Source of the DNA: Leisingera sp. M658
GTDB taxonomy: Bacteria > Pseudomonadota > Alphaproteobacteria > Rhodobacterales > Rhodobacteraceae
DNA length: 64,000 bases
Assembly (NCBI RefSeq): GCF_025144145.1
Contig: NZ_CP083546.1
Coordinates: 1,690,501-1,754,500, forward strand
Direction of reading: 5' to 3'
Part shown: piece after piece, positions 1 to 9,619 of the stretch
How positions within the stretch are numbered: position 1 is the first letter of the stretch
Layout of the letters: each line of letters opens with the position of its first letter
Made by a program: the position numbers and the translations under genes
The notes under the pieces: model-generated
What the model saw: the letters and a program-made list of their open reading frames with translations, nothing else
Database searches by the model: none
Told to the model about the DNA's origin: nothing

Positions 1-58
1 TGTTTGGACCGGCGGCTGGCGCGTATTGCGCACGGCCCGCCGGAACGGGGGAACGGTG

Positions 59-970
59 ATGACAGAGGCAGCCAAGGGCATACTGGCAATGGTCTCGGCC
101 TGCGTGGTCTGGGGGCTGTCGGGGATCTACTACAATGCTTTGTCGCATGTGCCGCCGGAACAGGTGCTGTCGCACCGGGCATTGTGGTCGTTTCTGTTTT
201 TTGCCGGCGTGCTGCTGTTTCAGGGCCGGATCGGCACCTTAACGGCAGCTTTCACCAGCAGGCGGAGCACATTGTTTCTGGTTCTCGCAACAGCGATGAT
301 CTCGCTCAACTGGTTTGTGTTCATCTCTTCAGTGCAGACCGGTTATGCCACCGAGGCGAGCCTGGGGTATTATATCTTTCCGTTGCTGAGCGTACTGCTG
401 GGGCGGCTGGTCTTCGGTGAGCAGCTGACCCGGGCGCAGGTCGCGGCAGTCGGGCTGGCGGCACTGGCGGTTGCGGTGCTGTCTTTCGGGCTGGGCGCAG
501 CGCCCCTGATCCCGCTGGTGCTGGCGGTTAGCTTTGCCCTTTATGGCGTTGCGAAGAAACAGATTCCATTAGGTCCGGTGGTGTCTGTCACCGCCGAAGT
601 GCTGCTGATCCTGCCAGTGGCGCTGGCAGTGATCTGGTTCACCGGCGGTGCGGGTTTTCTGGACGGCACTTTGACCGCTGTGATGCTGGCGTTTTCCGGC
701 ATCCTGACCGGGCTGCCGCTGATCCTGTTCAGCTATGCCGCCAAACGGGTGCGGCTGGGGACGGTGGGTGTGTTGCAGTACCTGAACCCGACGCTGCAGT
801 TCCTGGTAGCAGTGCTGATCTTTGCCGAGCCATTCACCCCCTGGCACAGCGCCGCCTTTGCGCTGATCTGGAGCGCAGTTGCGGTGTTCTCGTTCTCGGC
901 CCTGCGTCAGGAACGTGCGTCGCGCAGGGCGGCAATGGCCGCGACCGGGGTGTCAGCCCAGATCAGATAA
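59..970 (+). CDS. rarD: RarD-type EamA-family permease
   Basis: This 303-residue membrane protein is built of about ten hydrophobic segments in the EamA/DMT two-repeat arrangement. The opening after the start (KGILAMVSACVVWGLSGIYY) and the VPPEQVLSHRALWS stretch are typical of the RarD branch. It probably moves a small organic solute across the inner membrane; the substrate of RarD proteins is not established. I chose the ATG at 59 because GGGGGA lies just upstream and the first membrane helix follows directly; a longer reading from 26 adds only a polar leader. It converges with, and overlaps by about 64 bases, the gene on the other strand. Family assignment is firm and substrate unknown. Confidence 0.88.
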   Translation: MTEAAKGILAMVSACVVWGLSGIYYNALSHVPPEQVLSHRALWSFLFFAGVLLFQGRIGTLTAAFTSRRSTLFLVLATAMISLNWFVFISSVQTGYATEASLGYYIFPLLSVLLGRLVFGEQLTRAQVAAVGLAALAVAVLSFGLGAAPLIPLVLAVSFALYGVAKKQIPLGPVVSVTAEVLLILPVALAVIWFTGGAGFLDGTLTAVMLAFSGILTGLPLILFSYAAKRVRLGTVGVLQYLNPTLQFLVAVLIFAEPFTPWHSAAFALIWSAVAVFSFSALRQERASRRAAMAATGVSAQIR

Positions 971-1458
971 TCCGCGGTGTCCTGACCGGCAAAGCCCTGG
1001 CTGACGATATGGTCCAGCAGGTCGCGCAGCTTGTCCCAGTAACCAGCGGTGTTCAGAATCACGATGGGCTTACCGTGCAGGCCCAGCTGGCGCCAGGTGA
1101 GCGCCTCGAACAGCTCATCCAGCGAGCCGGCGCCGCCGGGCAACACCACCACCGCATCGGCGTTCCACAGCATGACCTTTTTGCGTTCATGCATGGTCTC
1201 GGTGACGACATAGGTGCTGAGATCGGATTTGCCGACTTCGCGTTTTTCCAGGTGGCCGGGGATCACGCCAAAGGTTTCGCCGCCCGCGGCCTGGGCGGCG
1301 CGGGCGATCTCTCCCATCAGTCCGACATCGCCGGCGCCATAAACCAGCCGCATCCTGTTTGCAGCGAGTGCAGTGCCAAGATCCTGTGCGGCTTGGGCAT
1401 AGTCGGGCAGCGCTCCGGCACGGGAGCCGCAATAGACACAGACGGATTTGATGCTCAT
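907..1458 (-). CDS. LOG-family (TIGR00730) nucleotide phosphoribohydrolase
   Basis: This 183-residue Rossmann-fold protein belongs to the LOG/TIGR00730 family, whose members cleave nucleoside 5'-monophosphates such as AMP or cytokinin ribotides to base and ribose 5-phosphate. The family fingerprint is visible: VYCGSR near the N-terminus, MHERKKVM at residues 89-96 and PGGAGSLDE at 107-115, where Ser replaces the usual Thr of PGGxGTxxE. Length matches the short bacterial form. The start has a GAAAGG ribosome site. Its 3' end overlaps the convergent rarD-like gene. Bacterial physiology of these proteins is uncertain, so cytokinin production should not be assumed. Confidence 0.9.
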   Translation of the reverse strand: MSIKSVCVYCGSRAGALPDYAQAAQDLGTALAANRMRLVYGAGDVGLMGEIARAAQAAGGETFGVIPGHLEKREVGKSDLSTYVVTETMHERKKVMLWNADAVVVLPGGAGSLDELFEALTWRQLGLHGKPIVILNTAGYWDKLRDLLDHIVSQGFAGQDTADYLIWADTPVAAIAALRDARS

Positions 1459-1582
1459 CGGCCAGCCTTTCCGTGGAATTTCAAAGTGAAACGCAATTGG
1501 TGTTTTGACCCGTGATAGCGGGATTGGTAGGTTTGCTCAACTAAGCGGAAGGTAACATTCCGCAAATGCCGAAGGGATCGAA

Positions 1583-3292
1583 ATGGCGGAAGCATCTGGA
1601 AGCGGGGGCCTGGGGGCCCTCACAATTGGCGGTATTGCCGGCGTGGCCGTGGTGCTGGGCGGCGTGGTGCTGTTCCAGCTTGGGGTGTTCGGCAGCGGCC
1701 AGCCAGGCAGCGGGACGGCGGACGGGCAGGCGGGCGGCCAGGCTGCAAATGGCGGCGCCGCATTCACGGGGGATGGAGATGAGTCCGGCCAGCCGCTGCA
1801 GAACCGGCCATGGACCGAAGCTGACGATGCGGAAACTGAAACTGCAGTTACGGCTCCTGACGCCTCCGGTGATGAGGCTGAACCTGGCACCCCGTCAGCA
1901 GCCGCGACGGCTGCGGACCCGGAACCAATGCCGGAGGCCGCCGCTGTAGCAGGATCTGCTGAAACAGCGGCTGCTGACAGCCCGGCGCAAGTTGAAGAGC
2001 AGCTGGTAACTGCTGAGTCTGAAACTGAAATTCCCCCAGATCAAACTACCGGGGCAAAGGCGCAGCCGGAACAGATCGCCTTGGCCGGACCTGCAGCTGA
2101 TGCGCCGGACGCCGGTCAAGCGGCACCGCAGGCGCCAGATGCCGAGGACGGTGTTTTTGTTCTGGAGGCTCCCGAACTGGATCTGGTGCGAGTCGATACT
2201 GAGGGTGCAGCAGTGATTGCAGGGCGCGCGCAGGCGGGGGTGCGCGTTTCGGTCTTGCTGGACGGCGAAGTGCTGGAGCAGCTGGAAGTGCCGGCGGGTG
2301 GTGAATTCGTCTCATTAACCACGATTGAGCCGAGTGGTGATGCAAGGGTGGTGTCGCTTCTGGCCGAACATGACGGGCAGACAAACGCCTCGGGGGCGTC
2401 GTTTATCCTGGCGCCTGCGGGTCCGGTTGCGCCCGTTGCAATGGCGGATGCAGCCGCCCAGACGGCGCAGCCTGCAGAAACCGGAGCTGCACAGGCAGAG
2501 GTTGCGGAACCTGACGTCACCGCGCAAACTCAGGAACAAGTTGCGGCCCTGGACCCTGCAGCGGAGGGTGACGCGCAGCAGCCTGCTGCCGAAGCCTGGG
2601 TTGCAGGAACGCCGGGTGCAGGCAACACTGTGGCGGGCACGGGGCAGTCAGCAGATACGTCCGGAGCTGAGGCATCGGCTACTTCAGCAAGGGTTGTGCC
2701 AGCCGGCGAACCCGAGGCGCCGCAACCGCAGGGCCAGACCGTGGCCGTTCTGAGGGCGGATGCGGATGGCATCGAGGTGGTGCAGCCGGCAATTCCTGCC
2801 GATCCGGCGTTGATTGACGAAGTGGCATTGGATTCAATCAGCTACAACGGCAGCGGCGGGGTTGAGCTGTCGGGACGGGCGCAGCCGCAATCACAGGTGC
2901 GGGTCTATGTCGACAACCGGCCGGTGGCCGAGCTGGGCGCCGCGGCAGACGGGCGCTGGAGCGGCCGGCTGGAGGATGTGGCGCCAGGCATTTACACGCT
3001 GCGCCTGGACGAGGTCGAACCGGCAAGTGGGGCTGTGGTCAGCCGTCTGGAAACCCCGTTCAAACGCGAAGCGCCCGAAACGCTGCCGCAACCGGGCGGC
3101 GACGCAACGCCGGATCAGCCGGTGCCTTTGGTTCAGGCAGTAACAGTGCAGAAGGGCGATACGCTTTGGGCGATTTCGCAGCAGAAATACGGCAGCGGTT
3201 TTCTGTATGTCCGGGTTTTTGAGGCCAACCGCGGTGCGATCCGCAATCCCGACCTGATTTATCCGGGGCAAGTGTTTACTGTTCCGGAGTAA
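1583..3292 (+). CDS. Membrane-anchored LysM domain protein with two Ig-like repeats
   Basis: This 569-residue envelope protein starts with a short cytoplasmic tail and one hydrophobic anchor (about residues 11-31). A long Ala/Glu/Pro/Gln-rich low-complexity region contains two related beta-rich modules (about 193-275 and 411-497), each with an (A/S)GRAQ(A/P) motif and a V(R/S)V turn, resembling bacterial Ig-like domains. The C-terminus is a LysM domain (about 522-568: VQKGDTLWAISQQKYG through YPGQVFTVPE), which binds peptidoglycan glycan chains. The linker suggests a protein that spans from inner membrane to cell wall. A hairpin with inverted arms GCGGAA/TTCCGC at 1545-1563 lies just upstream. 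Specific role unknown. Confidence 0.85.
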   Translation: MAEASGSGGLGALTIGGIAGVAVVLGGVVLFQLGVFGSGQPGSGTADGQAGGQAANGGAAFTGDGDESGQPLQNRPWTEADDAETETAVTAPDASGDEAEPGTPSAAATAADPEPMPEAAAVAGSAETAAADSPAQVEEQLVTAESETEIPPDQTTGAKAQPEQIALAGPAADAPDAGQAAPQAPDAEDGVFVLEAPELDLVRVDTEGAAVIAGRAQAGVRVSVLLDGEVLEQLEVPAGGEFVSLTTIEPSGDARVVSLLAEHDGQTNASGASFILAPAGPVAPVAMADAAAQTAQPAETGAAQAEVAEPDVTAQTQEQVAALDPAAEGDAQQPAAEAWVAGTPGAGNTVAGTGQSADTSGAEASATSARVVPAGEPEAPQPQGQTVAVLRADADGIEVVQPAIPADPALIDEVALDSISYNGSGGVELSGRAQPQSQVRVYVDNRPVAELGAAADGRWSGRLEDVAPGIYTLRLDEVEPASGAVVSRLETPFKREAPETLPQPGGDATPDQPVPLVQAVTVQKGDTLWAISQQKYGSGFLYVRVFEANRGAIRNPDLIYPGQVFTVPE

Positions 3293-3303
3293 CACCAAAG
3301 AAC

Positions 3304-3325
3304 CGCGCCCCTGCGGCGCGTTTTT
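3304..3325 (+). terminator. Rho-independent terminator
   Basis: The stem CGCGCC/GGCGCG encloses a 5-base loop and is followed by TTTTT, 11 bases after the LysM gene stop. Confidence 0.8.
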
Positions 3326-3389
3326 CCTGTCCGCCCCTCGCAAATCCGTGAACAGGTGAATATCTGAAGGGGTCAAGCCAGGAACCGCC

Positions 3390-5219
3390 ATGACCCAGAC
3401 AGACCAGGCCGCCGCGCCGCTGCAAGCCGAAACCGCCGAAGACGAACGCCGCTCCGGCCTGCGCACCTTACGCAGGGTGGGGCCGTACCTGTGGCCCAAG
3501 GATAACCGCGCCGTGAAGGTCCGGGTGGTGCTGGCACTGGCGGTGCTGGTCCTGGCCAAGCTGATCGCGGTCTATACGCCGATGCTGTACAAGGACGCGG
3601 TCGACAGCCTCGCCGGGGAGGGCGTGCCGCCGCTGGCTTTGGGCGCCGTCGGGCTGACAGTGGCCTATGGCATGTCGCGGGTCCTGACCACTGGCTTTCA
3701 GCAACTGCGCGATGCAATCTTTGCCCCGGTCGGGCAGCGTGCCCTGCGGCGTTTGGCGTTGGAAACCTTTACCCATATCCACCGGTTGTCGATGCGCTAT
3801 CACATCACCCGCAAGACCGGGGGCCTCAGCCGGATCATCGAGCGCGGGGTGAAGGGCGTCGAATTCCTGCTGCGGTTCATGCTGTTTTCCATCGGACCGC
3901 TGATCCTGGAGCTGACGCTGGTGGCGGTGATCCTGACGGTGCTGTTCGACGCCTGGTATCTGGCAGCCGTGGCCGGGACCATCACGCTTTATGTCTGGTT
4001 CACTTTTGCGGTGACCGAATGGCGGGTGAAGCTGCGCCGCGAGATGAACAAGCAGGACACCGACGCCAATCAAAAGGCAATCGACAGCCTGCTGAACTAC
4101 GAGACGGTCAAATATTTCGTTGCCGAGGAACGCGAGGCGGCGCGTTATGACGGGGCGATGCGGGGCTATGCGCAGGCGGCGCTGAAAACAGCCTATTCGC
4201 TGGCAGCGCTGAATTTCGGCCAGAGTATGATTATTACTGCGGGCCTTATCGGGGTCATGGTGATGGCCGCGATCGGCGTGGAACGCGGCGCGCTGACGGT
4301 CGGCGATTTTGTCATGGTCAACGCCTATATGATCCAGATCACCGTGCCGCTGAACTTCCTGGGCACAGTTTACCGCGAAATCCGCCAAAGCCTGGTGGAC
4401 ATGGGCGAGATGTTCGATCTTCTGGAGCAGCCCGCCGATGTAAGCGACCGGCCGGGGGCTGGCGAGCTGCAGGTCAATGGCGGCCGGATCACGCTGGAGG
4501 ATGTGCGGTTTTCCTATGATGCCGGACGCGAGATCCTGAAAGGTGTCTCGCTGGAGGCGGAACCCGGTCAGACCGTGGCCATCGTCGGCTCTACCGGATC
4601 AGGGAAATCGACCATCGGACGGCTGCTGTTCCGCTTTTACGACGTCACCGGCGGCGCGCTGAAGATCGACGGGCAGGACGTGCGCGACGTTACCCAGAAA
4701 AGCCTGCACCACGCGATTGGTGTGGTGCCGCAGGACACCGTGCTGTTCAACGACACGATCCGTTACAACATCGCCTATGGCCGCGACGGGGCCACTCAGG
4801 CCGACGTGGAGCAAGCGGCGCGCGACGCGCAAATCCATGACTTCATCGCAGCCCTGCCAGAGGGCTACGGCACCCAGGTCGGTGAGCGCGGACTGAAACT
4901 GTCGGGCGGCGAGAAGCAGCGGGTTGGCATTGCCCGCACATTGCTGAAGAACCCGCCGGTGCTGCTGCTGGACGAGGCAACCTCGGCACTGGACACCGAC
5001 ACCGAGCAGGACATCAAGGAAGCGCTGGCGCGGGCCGGGCAGGGACGCACCGTGATCACCATCGCACACCGCCTGTCAACCATTGCTGAGGCGGACCGGA
5101 TTGTGGTGCTGGAACAGGGAGAAATTTCCGAGACCGGCACGCACGACGAACTGCTGGCGCAGGATGGCCGCTATGCCCGGCTGTGGCAGCGCCAGCAGGC
5201 GGAAAAGGACACGGCCTGA
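3390..5219 (+). CDS. Atm1/HMT1-type ABC exporter (fused permease-ATPase)
   Basis: This 609-residue half-transporter has an N-terminal six-helix transmembrane domain (about residues 40-320) fused to a nucleotide-binding domain with Walker A GSTGSGKST (about 400), signature LSGGEKQR (about 504), Walker B VLLLDEATSALD and H-loop TIAHRLST. The permease carries TGGLSRIIERG and NYETVKYF, hallmarks of the Atm1/HMT1 group that exports glutathione-linked compounds, including metal-glutathione or persulfide species, using ATP. It would act as a homodimer in the inner membrane. It stands alone between two terminators. Group assignment is firm; the exported compound is inferred from the family. Confidence 0.92.
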   Translation: MTQTDQAAAPLQAETAEDERRSGLRTLRRVGPYLWPKDNRAVKVRVVLALAVLVLAKLIAVYTPMLYKDAVDSLAGEGVPPLALGAVGLTVAYGMSRVLTTGFQQLRDAIFAPVGQRALRRLALETFTHIHRLSMRYHITRKTGGLSRIIERGVKGVEFLLRFMLFSIGPLILELTLVAVILTVLFDAWYLAAVAGTITLYVWFTFAVTEWRVKLRREMNKQDTDANQKAIDSLLNYETVKYFVAEEREAARYDGAMRGYAQAALKTAYSLAALNFGQSMIITAGLIGVMVMAAIGVERGALTVGDFVMVNAYMIQITVPLNFLGTVYREIRQSLVDMGEMFDLLEQPADVSDRPGAGELQVNGGRITLEDVRFSYDAGREILKGVSLEAEPGQTVAIVGSTGSGKSTIGRLLFRFYDVTGGALKIDGQDVRDVTQKSLHHAIGVVPQDTVLFNDTIRYNIAYGRDGATQADVEQAARDAQIHDFIAALPEGYGTQVGERGLKLSGGEKQRVGIARTLLKNPPVLLLDEATSALDTDTEQDIKEALARAGQGRTVITIAHRLSTIAEADRIVVLEQGEISETGTHDELLAQDGRYARLWQRQQAEKDTA

Positions 5220-5263
5220 CGGTAAGCTGCGGAAAGGGCAGCGAGCGCAAATCGCTCACGGAA

Positions 5264-5289
5264 AAAGGCCGGTTAAGCAACCGGCCTTT
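5264..5289. terminator. Bidirectional terminator between convergent genes
   Basis: The 11-base arms AAAGGCCGGTT/AACCGGCCTTT enclose AAGC between the ABC exporter (+) and the chemoreceptor (-). A-rich and T-rich flanks allow use in both directions. Confidence 0.85.
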
Positions 5290-5316
5290 CCTGTTTTGTG
5301 CAGTATTAAACCGGAC

Positions 5317-7488
5317 TTAGAAATCGTCCCAGCCTGCGTTTGCTGCTTTGGCTGGCATCGGAATTGCTGAATCGAATTCGATATCTTCACCATGTGCGCT
5401 GGGACCTGCCGGCGCTGTGTCTGCTGATGGGCTGCGCGCGGCCGGGGCGGCCAGCCCGGCAATTTTGAATTGAGCCACAACCTCTGCCAGCTTACCCGCA
5501 TCGGTGTGCAGCATGTGGCCGGCAGCGGTGGCTTCTTCGACCATGGCGGCATTTTGCTGGGTGACTTGATCCAGCTGGCTGACGCCGGTGTTGATCTCGC
5601 TCAGGCCGGTCGACTGCTCGGCAGCGCCTTCGGCAATGTTGGACACCAGTTCCGAGACGGTGTTGACGCGGCCCACAATGCTGGTCAGCGCCTCGCCGGT
5701 TTCCCCAACCAGATCGACCCCTTGTTTCACATGTTTGGAGCTGTCGCCGATCAGTGTCTTGATCTCGGTTGCCGCATCAGCAGAGCGCTGCGCCAAAGCC
5801 CGGACTTCGGAGGCGACAACGGCAAAACCCTTGCCGGCTTCCCCGGCTCGGGCAGCCTCGACACCTGCATTCAGGGCCAGAAGATTGGTCTGGAAAGCGA
5901 TATCGTCGATGACCGAGATGATCTGTGAGATTTTGGCCGAAGACTGCTCGATCTCGTTCATTGCGGTAACCGCGTTTCGCACCACTTCGCTGCTGCCTTC
6001 GGCTTCCTCGCGGGCTTCCTGCATGGTGTGCTCGACGTCGCGGGCACCCTCGGCTGAGGATTTTACCGAAGACGTCAGCTGTTCCAGCGCGGCGGCGGTT
6101 TCTTCCAGCGTGGCGGCCTGGCTTTCTGTGCGGTTCGACAAGTCGTCCGAGGCGGTGCTGATTTCGGTTGCGCCGTTGTGGATGCTGCTGGTGGCCGAGA
6201 TCACCTGTGTGATGGTTTCCTTCAGCGTAGCGACTGTTGTGTTGAAGCTTTGGCGCAGCTGATCATATTCTTCCGGAAACACCTCGACGATGGTGCATTC
6301 GAGATCGCGGTTGGAGAGGCGGGCGAGGTTTTCTTCAAGCTTGCCGACGACGGCTCCGCGGTCGGCGATGCGGCTGGCCTCGATGGAGGCGAGCTTGTCT
6401 TCAGCTTCTGCCAGCGCAGCACGGGTTTGTTCCATTGCACGGCTGAGCTTACCGGCTTCGGTGTTGGACTGCAGATACGCCGGCTCAAAATCGAATTCCC
6501 TGCGGGAGAGTCTGTCAAGGTCTGCCTGAAGGGCGCCGAACTGCCTGGTGAATGCCATGATCAGGCGCAGACCGATGGTGCCGCTGAGAACCAGCGACAC
6601 GGCGACCGCAGCCAGGGTGAGGATCAGTGCCTGGCGGGCATTGCTTGCTTCCTCAACTGTGAGGGCAATCATTGCACCGGTGACAGTGTTTTCCACATCC
6701 CTGAGAGAGCTGACCCAGCGGGTTGCCCGGTCAAACCAGTTTTGCGACGTATACCCCGGTGCCGGGTTGCCCGGGCCTGCATCCAGAACTTCGGCGCGGA
6801 TGCCGGGCAGCCCGGTTGCCTCCAGGCCCCCACGGATACCCAGCTCCGGCATCAACCCGTCAAAGGCAAGGCCTGCGATGTCGAGAAGCTGTTTCTCCAC
6901 AGCTGCGGTTCCGGTGAACCAGCGGTAGATGTTCGAATTGAAACTGCCCTCGCCAAAGCCGGATGCCCCCGCAGCCCGCTGCTGGCCTGCAGCTTCCTTG
7001 GCGTAGGCCAGGCTGACCAGGCCGGCGCTGTATTGCACCACTTCTGCGTTCTTCATTTGCAGCAGCTGTGCGCTGGTATCCCGTAAAAGGCTGGCAATCA
7101 TTGCGGAATAGCGGGCACCCATCTGACCTGGTGTCAATGTCTGAGCGGTGACGGAGTCACGCAGCGCGGCAAGCTGCTCCAGGTTCTTCAGCGTGGAGGC
7201 TGCTGTCTGCGGCACATTTTGCGCCGCCCCGTCCACCTCGGCTCTGGTGCTGTTCAGGTCAGCTGCACCCGATTGGTTGCCCGAGGACAGATAAACTGCG
7301 GACAGGCCGCGCTCAACCTGCAGGAAGTGGATGACTTTCATCAATGCAACGGATTCGCTGGTCTGTGCCCGCGAGGATTGCGCACTTTGGTAGCGGTCCC
7401 AATCCGACAGAGCCTTAAAGCTTCCGATACCGGCGAGCGCGATGAATGGGATAGCGATAAGTGCCAGGATTTGCGATCGTAATGACAT
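5317..7488 (-). CDS. Methyl-accepting chemotaxis protein with NIT sensor
   Basis: This 723-residue chemoreceptor begins with a membrane helix, then a large periplasmic region with the [20 protein letters not shown] motif typical of the nitrate/nitrite-sensing (NIT, PF08376) fold. A second membrane helix ([18 protein letters not shown]) leads to a HAMP linker and a cytoplasmic signalling coiled coil whose hairpin tip reads [18 protein letters not shown]. The extreme C-terminus is GWDDF, matching the xWxxF pentapeptide that tethers CheR/CheB to receptors, here after a flexible Ala/Pro-rich tail. It would control flagellar bias through CheA/CheW. No other che genes are nearby. A GAGGAA ribosome site precedes the ATG. 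Ligand identity is inferred from the domain only. Confidence 0.93.
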   Translation of the reverse strand: MSLRSQILALIAIPFIALAGIGSFKALSDWDRYQSAQSSRAQTSESVALMKVIHFLQVERGLSAVYLSSGNQSGAADLNSTRAEVDGAAQNVPQTAASTLKNLEQLAALRDSVTAQTLTPGQMGARYSAMIASLLRDTSAQLLQMKNAEVVQYSAGLVSLAYAKEAAGQQRAAGASGFGEGSFNSNIYRWFTGTAAVEKQLLDIAGLAFDGLMPELGIRGGLEATGLPGIRAEVLDAGPGNPAPGYTSQNWFDRATRWVSSLRDVENTVTGAMIALTVEEASNARQALILTLAAVAVSLVLSGTIGLRLIMAFTRQFGALQADLDRLSRREFDFEPAYLQSNTEAGKLSRAMEQTRAALAEAEDKLASIEASRIADRGAVVGKLEENLARLSNRDLECTIVEVFPEEYDQLRQSFNTTVATLKETITQVISATSSIHNGATEISTASDDLSNRTESQAATLEETAAALEQLTSSVKSSAEGARDVEHTMQEAREEAEGSSEVVRNAVTAMNEIEQSSAKISQIISVIDDIAFQTNLLALNAGVEAARAGEAGKGFAVVASEVRALAQRSADAATEIKTLIGDSSKHVKQGVDLVGETGEALTSIVGRVNTVSELVSNIAEGAAEQSTGLSEINTGVSQLDQVTQQNAAMVEEATAAGHMLHTDAGKLAEVVAQFKIAGLAAPAARSPSADTAPAGPSAHGEDIEFDSAIPMPAKAANAGWDDF

Positions 7489-7680
7489 TTCATTTCCTCA
7501 ACAAGAAAACACGCAAAGAGGGATGCAGTACACTTAGATGCATCTCTGACATGTAATAAATAACATTTTGTGAACTGCGGGAGGGGCGGAATTTCTGCAG
7601 CTGAGCAGACGCTTTCTGATGGGAGCCTGGCTGCAACTGCTCCATTGGTCAAATCGCAGCAGACCGGGCCAATCCGCCGC

Positions 7681-9003
7681 TTAATTGCCAGTTCCGGCAA
7701 GTGCTGAAAGGGTGCGAACGATGCGGGCATGGTCATTGCCTAGATGGTGGCCGCCCTCAAAAACCACCTGCTGCGGTCCTGGCAAGCTGGAAGCCGGGCA
7801 GGCGCTGGCGGTTTCTTTGCGGCCATACAGGCATAAAATCCGTTCGGGCGGCAGGCTGGCGGCCAAGGCGTCAATGGCCGGGGCCACCTCAACCGAGCCG
7901 GTCTTCCGGCCCAGCCACCCGCCAATGACGATTTCAAATCCGGTGTGCGTCTCCGGCGCAATCAGACCGACACCTGCCAGCCGTGCCCGAAAACGCTCCG
8001 GCAGCTCAACGGCGGCGAAGGGCAGGGTGTTGGCGCCAAGCGAGAACCCCAGCAGCAGCACCTTGTCCCGCCCGAATACAGTGCGGAAATGCGCGTCTAT
8101 GCGGACAAGATCCGCGGCGATCTGGTCCGGGCGTTTCTCCTGCCACATGTAACGCAGGCTGGAGATGCCGGCCACCGGAATGCCCCGTGCTGCCAGCCGG
8201 TCGGACACCTGCTCGTCAAAATTGGCCCAGCCGCCGTCGCCGGACAGAAAGATGGCGTAGGTGCCGCTGGCAGGCGCATCCGCATCCTGGTGAATAGTAA
8301 GAGGCAGACCGTCCAGGCCGGAACCTGCGGCGGCGGTCTGGGTGTCAAAGGCGTGATCGGTGCCCGCAAGGCGCAGGTAGCTTTGATAAAACGCGCGGCG
8401 CGGGTCGGGTTCTGGATCGACCACGGTGGCGCCGGCAATGCCGTTGGCGGCGGAGACGGTTCCTGGCTGCGTGATATCCAGCCATCGCACCGGGGCCTTT
8501 CCCGCCTGCGCGTCTGTCAACGCGTTGCCTGCGCAGAGCACAGGGGACGCGTCGAAGTGCACGGTGACCAGCCCCTTAAAGCTGTTGGGCGCGGCGCCGG
8601 CGGCGTGGAGGGCGATGGCCGCGCCCTCGCCATAGCCGGACAGAACCGGCGTGCGGGCCAGGGCGCCCTGCTGTTGCTGGGTGCGGCGGGCGAGGCCGGA
8701 CAAAAGCGGTGCGGCGGCAGCACAATCCCCGCCGGCCTGCGACAGCAGCGCCCGCCCGTCCACGCCGATAACCAGGGTATGCATGTCCGACAGGCGCTGC
8801 GCCCGGGCGGCCAGCTCTTTGCTCCAGCCTTCGGCGCCGGTGATGATCAGCGCTGTCGAGCGGGCCTCCTTGCCGTCCGGAGTTATAACAGCGGATGGCT
8901 GCAGCCCGTGAGCATCCGATTGTCCGGGATAGGTGCCGGCGGTGAGAAACAACAGGGCCGCGGCCCAGGCGAACCCTTTGCGGAGATCAAGTTGCCGTGC
9001 CAT
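7681..9003 (-). CDS. AcvB/VirJ-like periplasmic alpha/beta hydrolase
   Basis: This 440-residue exported protein has a signal peptide (hydrophobic core AWAALLFLTAG) and a C-terminal VirJ domain (PF06057). In that domain FLSGDGGWANFD forms the oxyanion region and GFSLGANTLPF the nucleophile elbow; a late FEGGHHLG supplies the probable catalytic His. The N-terminal half is the additional AcvB-type domain. Agrobacterium AcvB hydrolyses lysyl-phosphatidylglycerol in the periplasm and is normally encoded beside lpiA (the lysyl-PG synthase). No lpiA is present here. A GGAAGG ribosome site supports the start. The family is secure; the lipid substrate is inferred. Confidence 0.85.
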   Translation of the reverse strand: MARQLDLRKGFAWAAALLFLTAGTYPGQSDAHGLQPSAVITPDGKEARSTALIITGAEGWSKELAARAQRLSDMHTLVIGVDGRALLSQAGGDCAAAAPLLSGLARRTQQQQGALARTPVLSGYGEGAAIALHAAGAAPNSFKGLVTVHFDASPVLCAGNALTDAQAGKAPVRWLDITQPGTVSAANGIAGATVVDPEPDPRRAFYQSYLRLAGTDHAFDTQTAAAGSGLDGLPLTIHQDADAPASGTYAIFLSGDGGWANFDEQVSDRLAARGIPVAGISSLRYMWQEKRPDQIAADLVRIDAHFRTVFGRDKVLLLGFSLGANTLPFAAVELPERFRARLAGVGLIAPETHTGFEIVIGGWLGRKTGSVEVAPAIDALAASLPPERILCLYGRKETASACPASSLPGPQQVVFEGGHHLGNDHARIVRTLSALAGTGN

Positions 9004-9218
9004 GTGCTGCCTTCCGGGACTTATCCTCGTTTACCGGCAGAATATGCATAACTTTCCTGCGGAACCGTGAACACGCCGGGGTCTTGCCAGGCAGAAGTTT
9101 ACGCTGGGGAAGCCGTAAGCAGCTTTCCCCATTGACCGGCAAAGCGACGTACCTAAAGTGCTGCCATTCCGGGATCAGCGGCACGGGCGCCTGCTGACCT
9201 GATCGAAAGGACAATCAG

Positions 9219-9545
9219 ATGAAGACCCTTCTACCTGCCGCCGCCGCGGCTGCCCTCCTGGCCTTTCAGGCCCCGGCCTTTGCCGAGGACCTGGAATTCC
9301 TGCTGATCAATGACAGCAGCGCCGATTTGGTTGAATTCAATGTATCCCCGGCGTCTTCCAGCAATTGGGAAGACAATCTGATGGATGGCGGCTATCTGGC
9401 GCCAGGTTATGAGATCGGTGTGGTGATTGCCGACGGCGCAACCACCTGCGTCTACGACATCCGCGGCAGCTTTGACGATGGATCCGAAGCAGAAGACTTT
9501 GGTCTCGATCTGTGTGATCTGGGTGAATACACCTTTACCGACTGA
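9219..9545 (+). CDS. Small secreted protein, unknown function
   Basis: This 108-residue protein has a clear signal peptide (MKTLLPAAAAAALLAFQAPAFA, here given as core PAAAAAALLAFQAPAFA) and a short acidic mature domain of about 86 residues. The mature part contains two cysteines, likely disulphide-bonded, and the phrases FLLINDSSADLVEF and CVYDIRGSFDDGSE. The pattern suggests a small beta-sandwich. GAAAGGAC precedes the start. It is followed by a strong terminator shared with the convergent efflux operon, so it is a single-gene transcript. I do not recognise a functional family. Confidence 0.75.
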   Translation: MKTLLPAAAAAALLAFQAPAFAEDLEFLLINDSSADLVEFNVSPASSSNWEDNLMDGGYLAPGYEIGVVIADGATTCVYDIRGSFDDGSEAEDFGLDLCDLGEYTFTD

Positions 9546-9583
9546 TCCGGGCAACGGCTGGGAGCGCCCCGGCTGCTGCAAAG

Positions 9584-9609
9584 AAAAGCCCCGCCGGAGC
9601 GGGGCTTTT
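9584..9609. terminator. Strong bidirectional terminator
   Basis: The 11-base arms AAAAGCCCCGC/GCGGGGCTTTT enclose CGGA, followed by T-rich DNA, between the small secreted protein and the convergent RND pump gene. Confidence 0.9.
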
Positions 9610-9619
9610 TTGTGGCCGG

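Noticed and set aside
9106-9130. GGGGAAGC/GCTTTCCCC hairpin as terminator or riboswitch
   Set aside because: One bulge, no T-tract, lies between divergent starts; too little to name.
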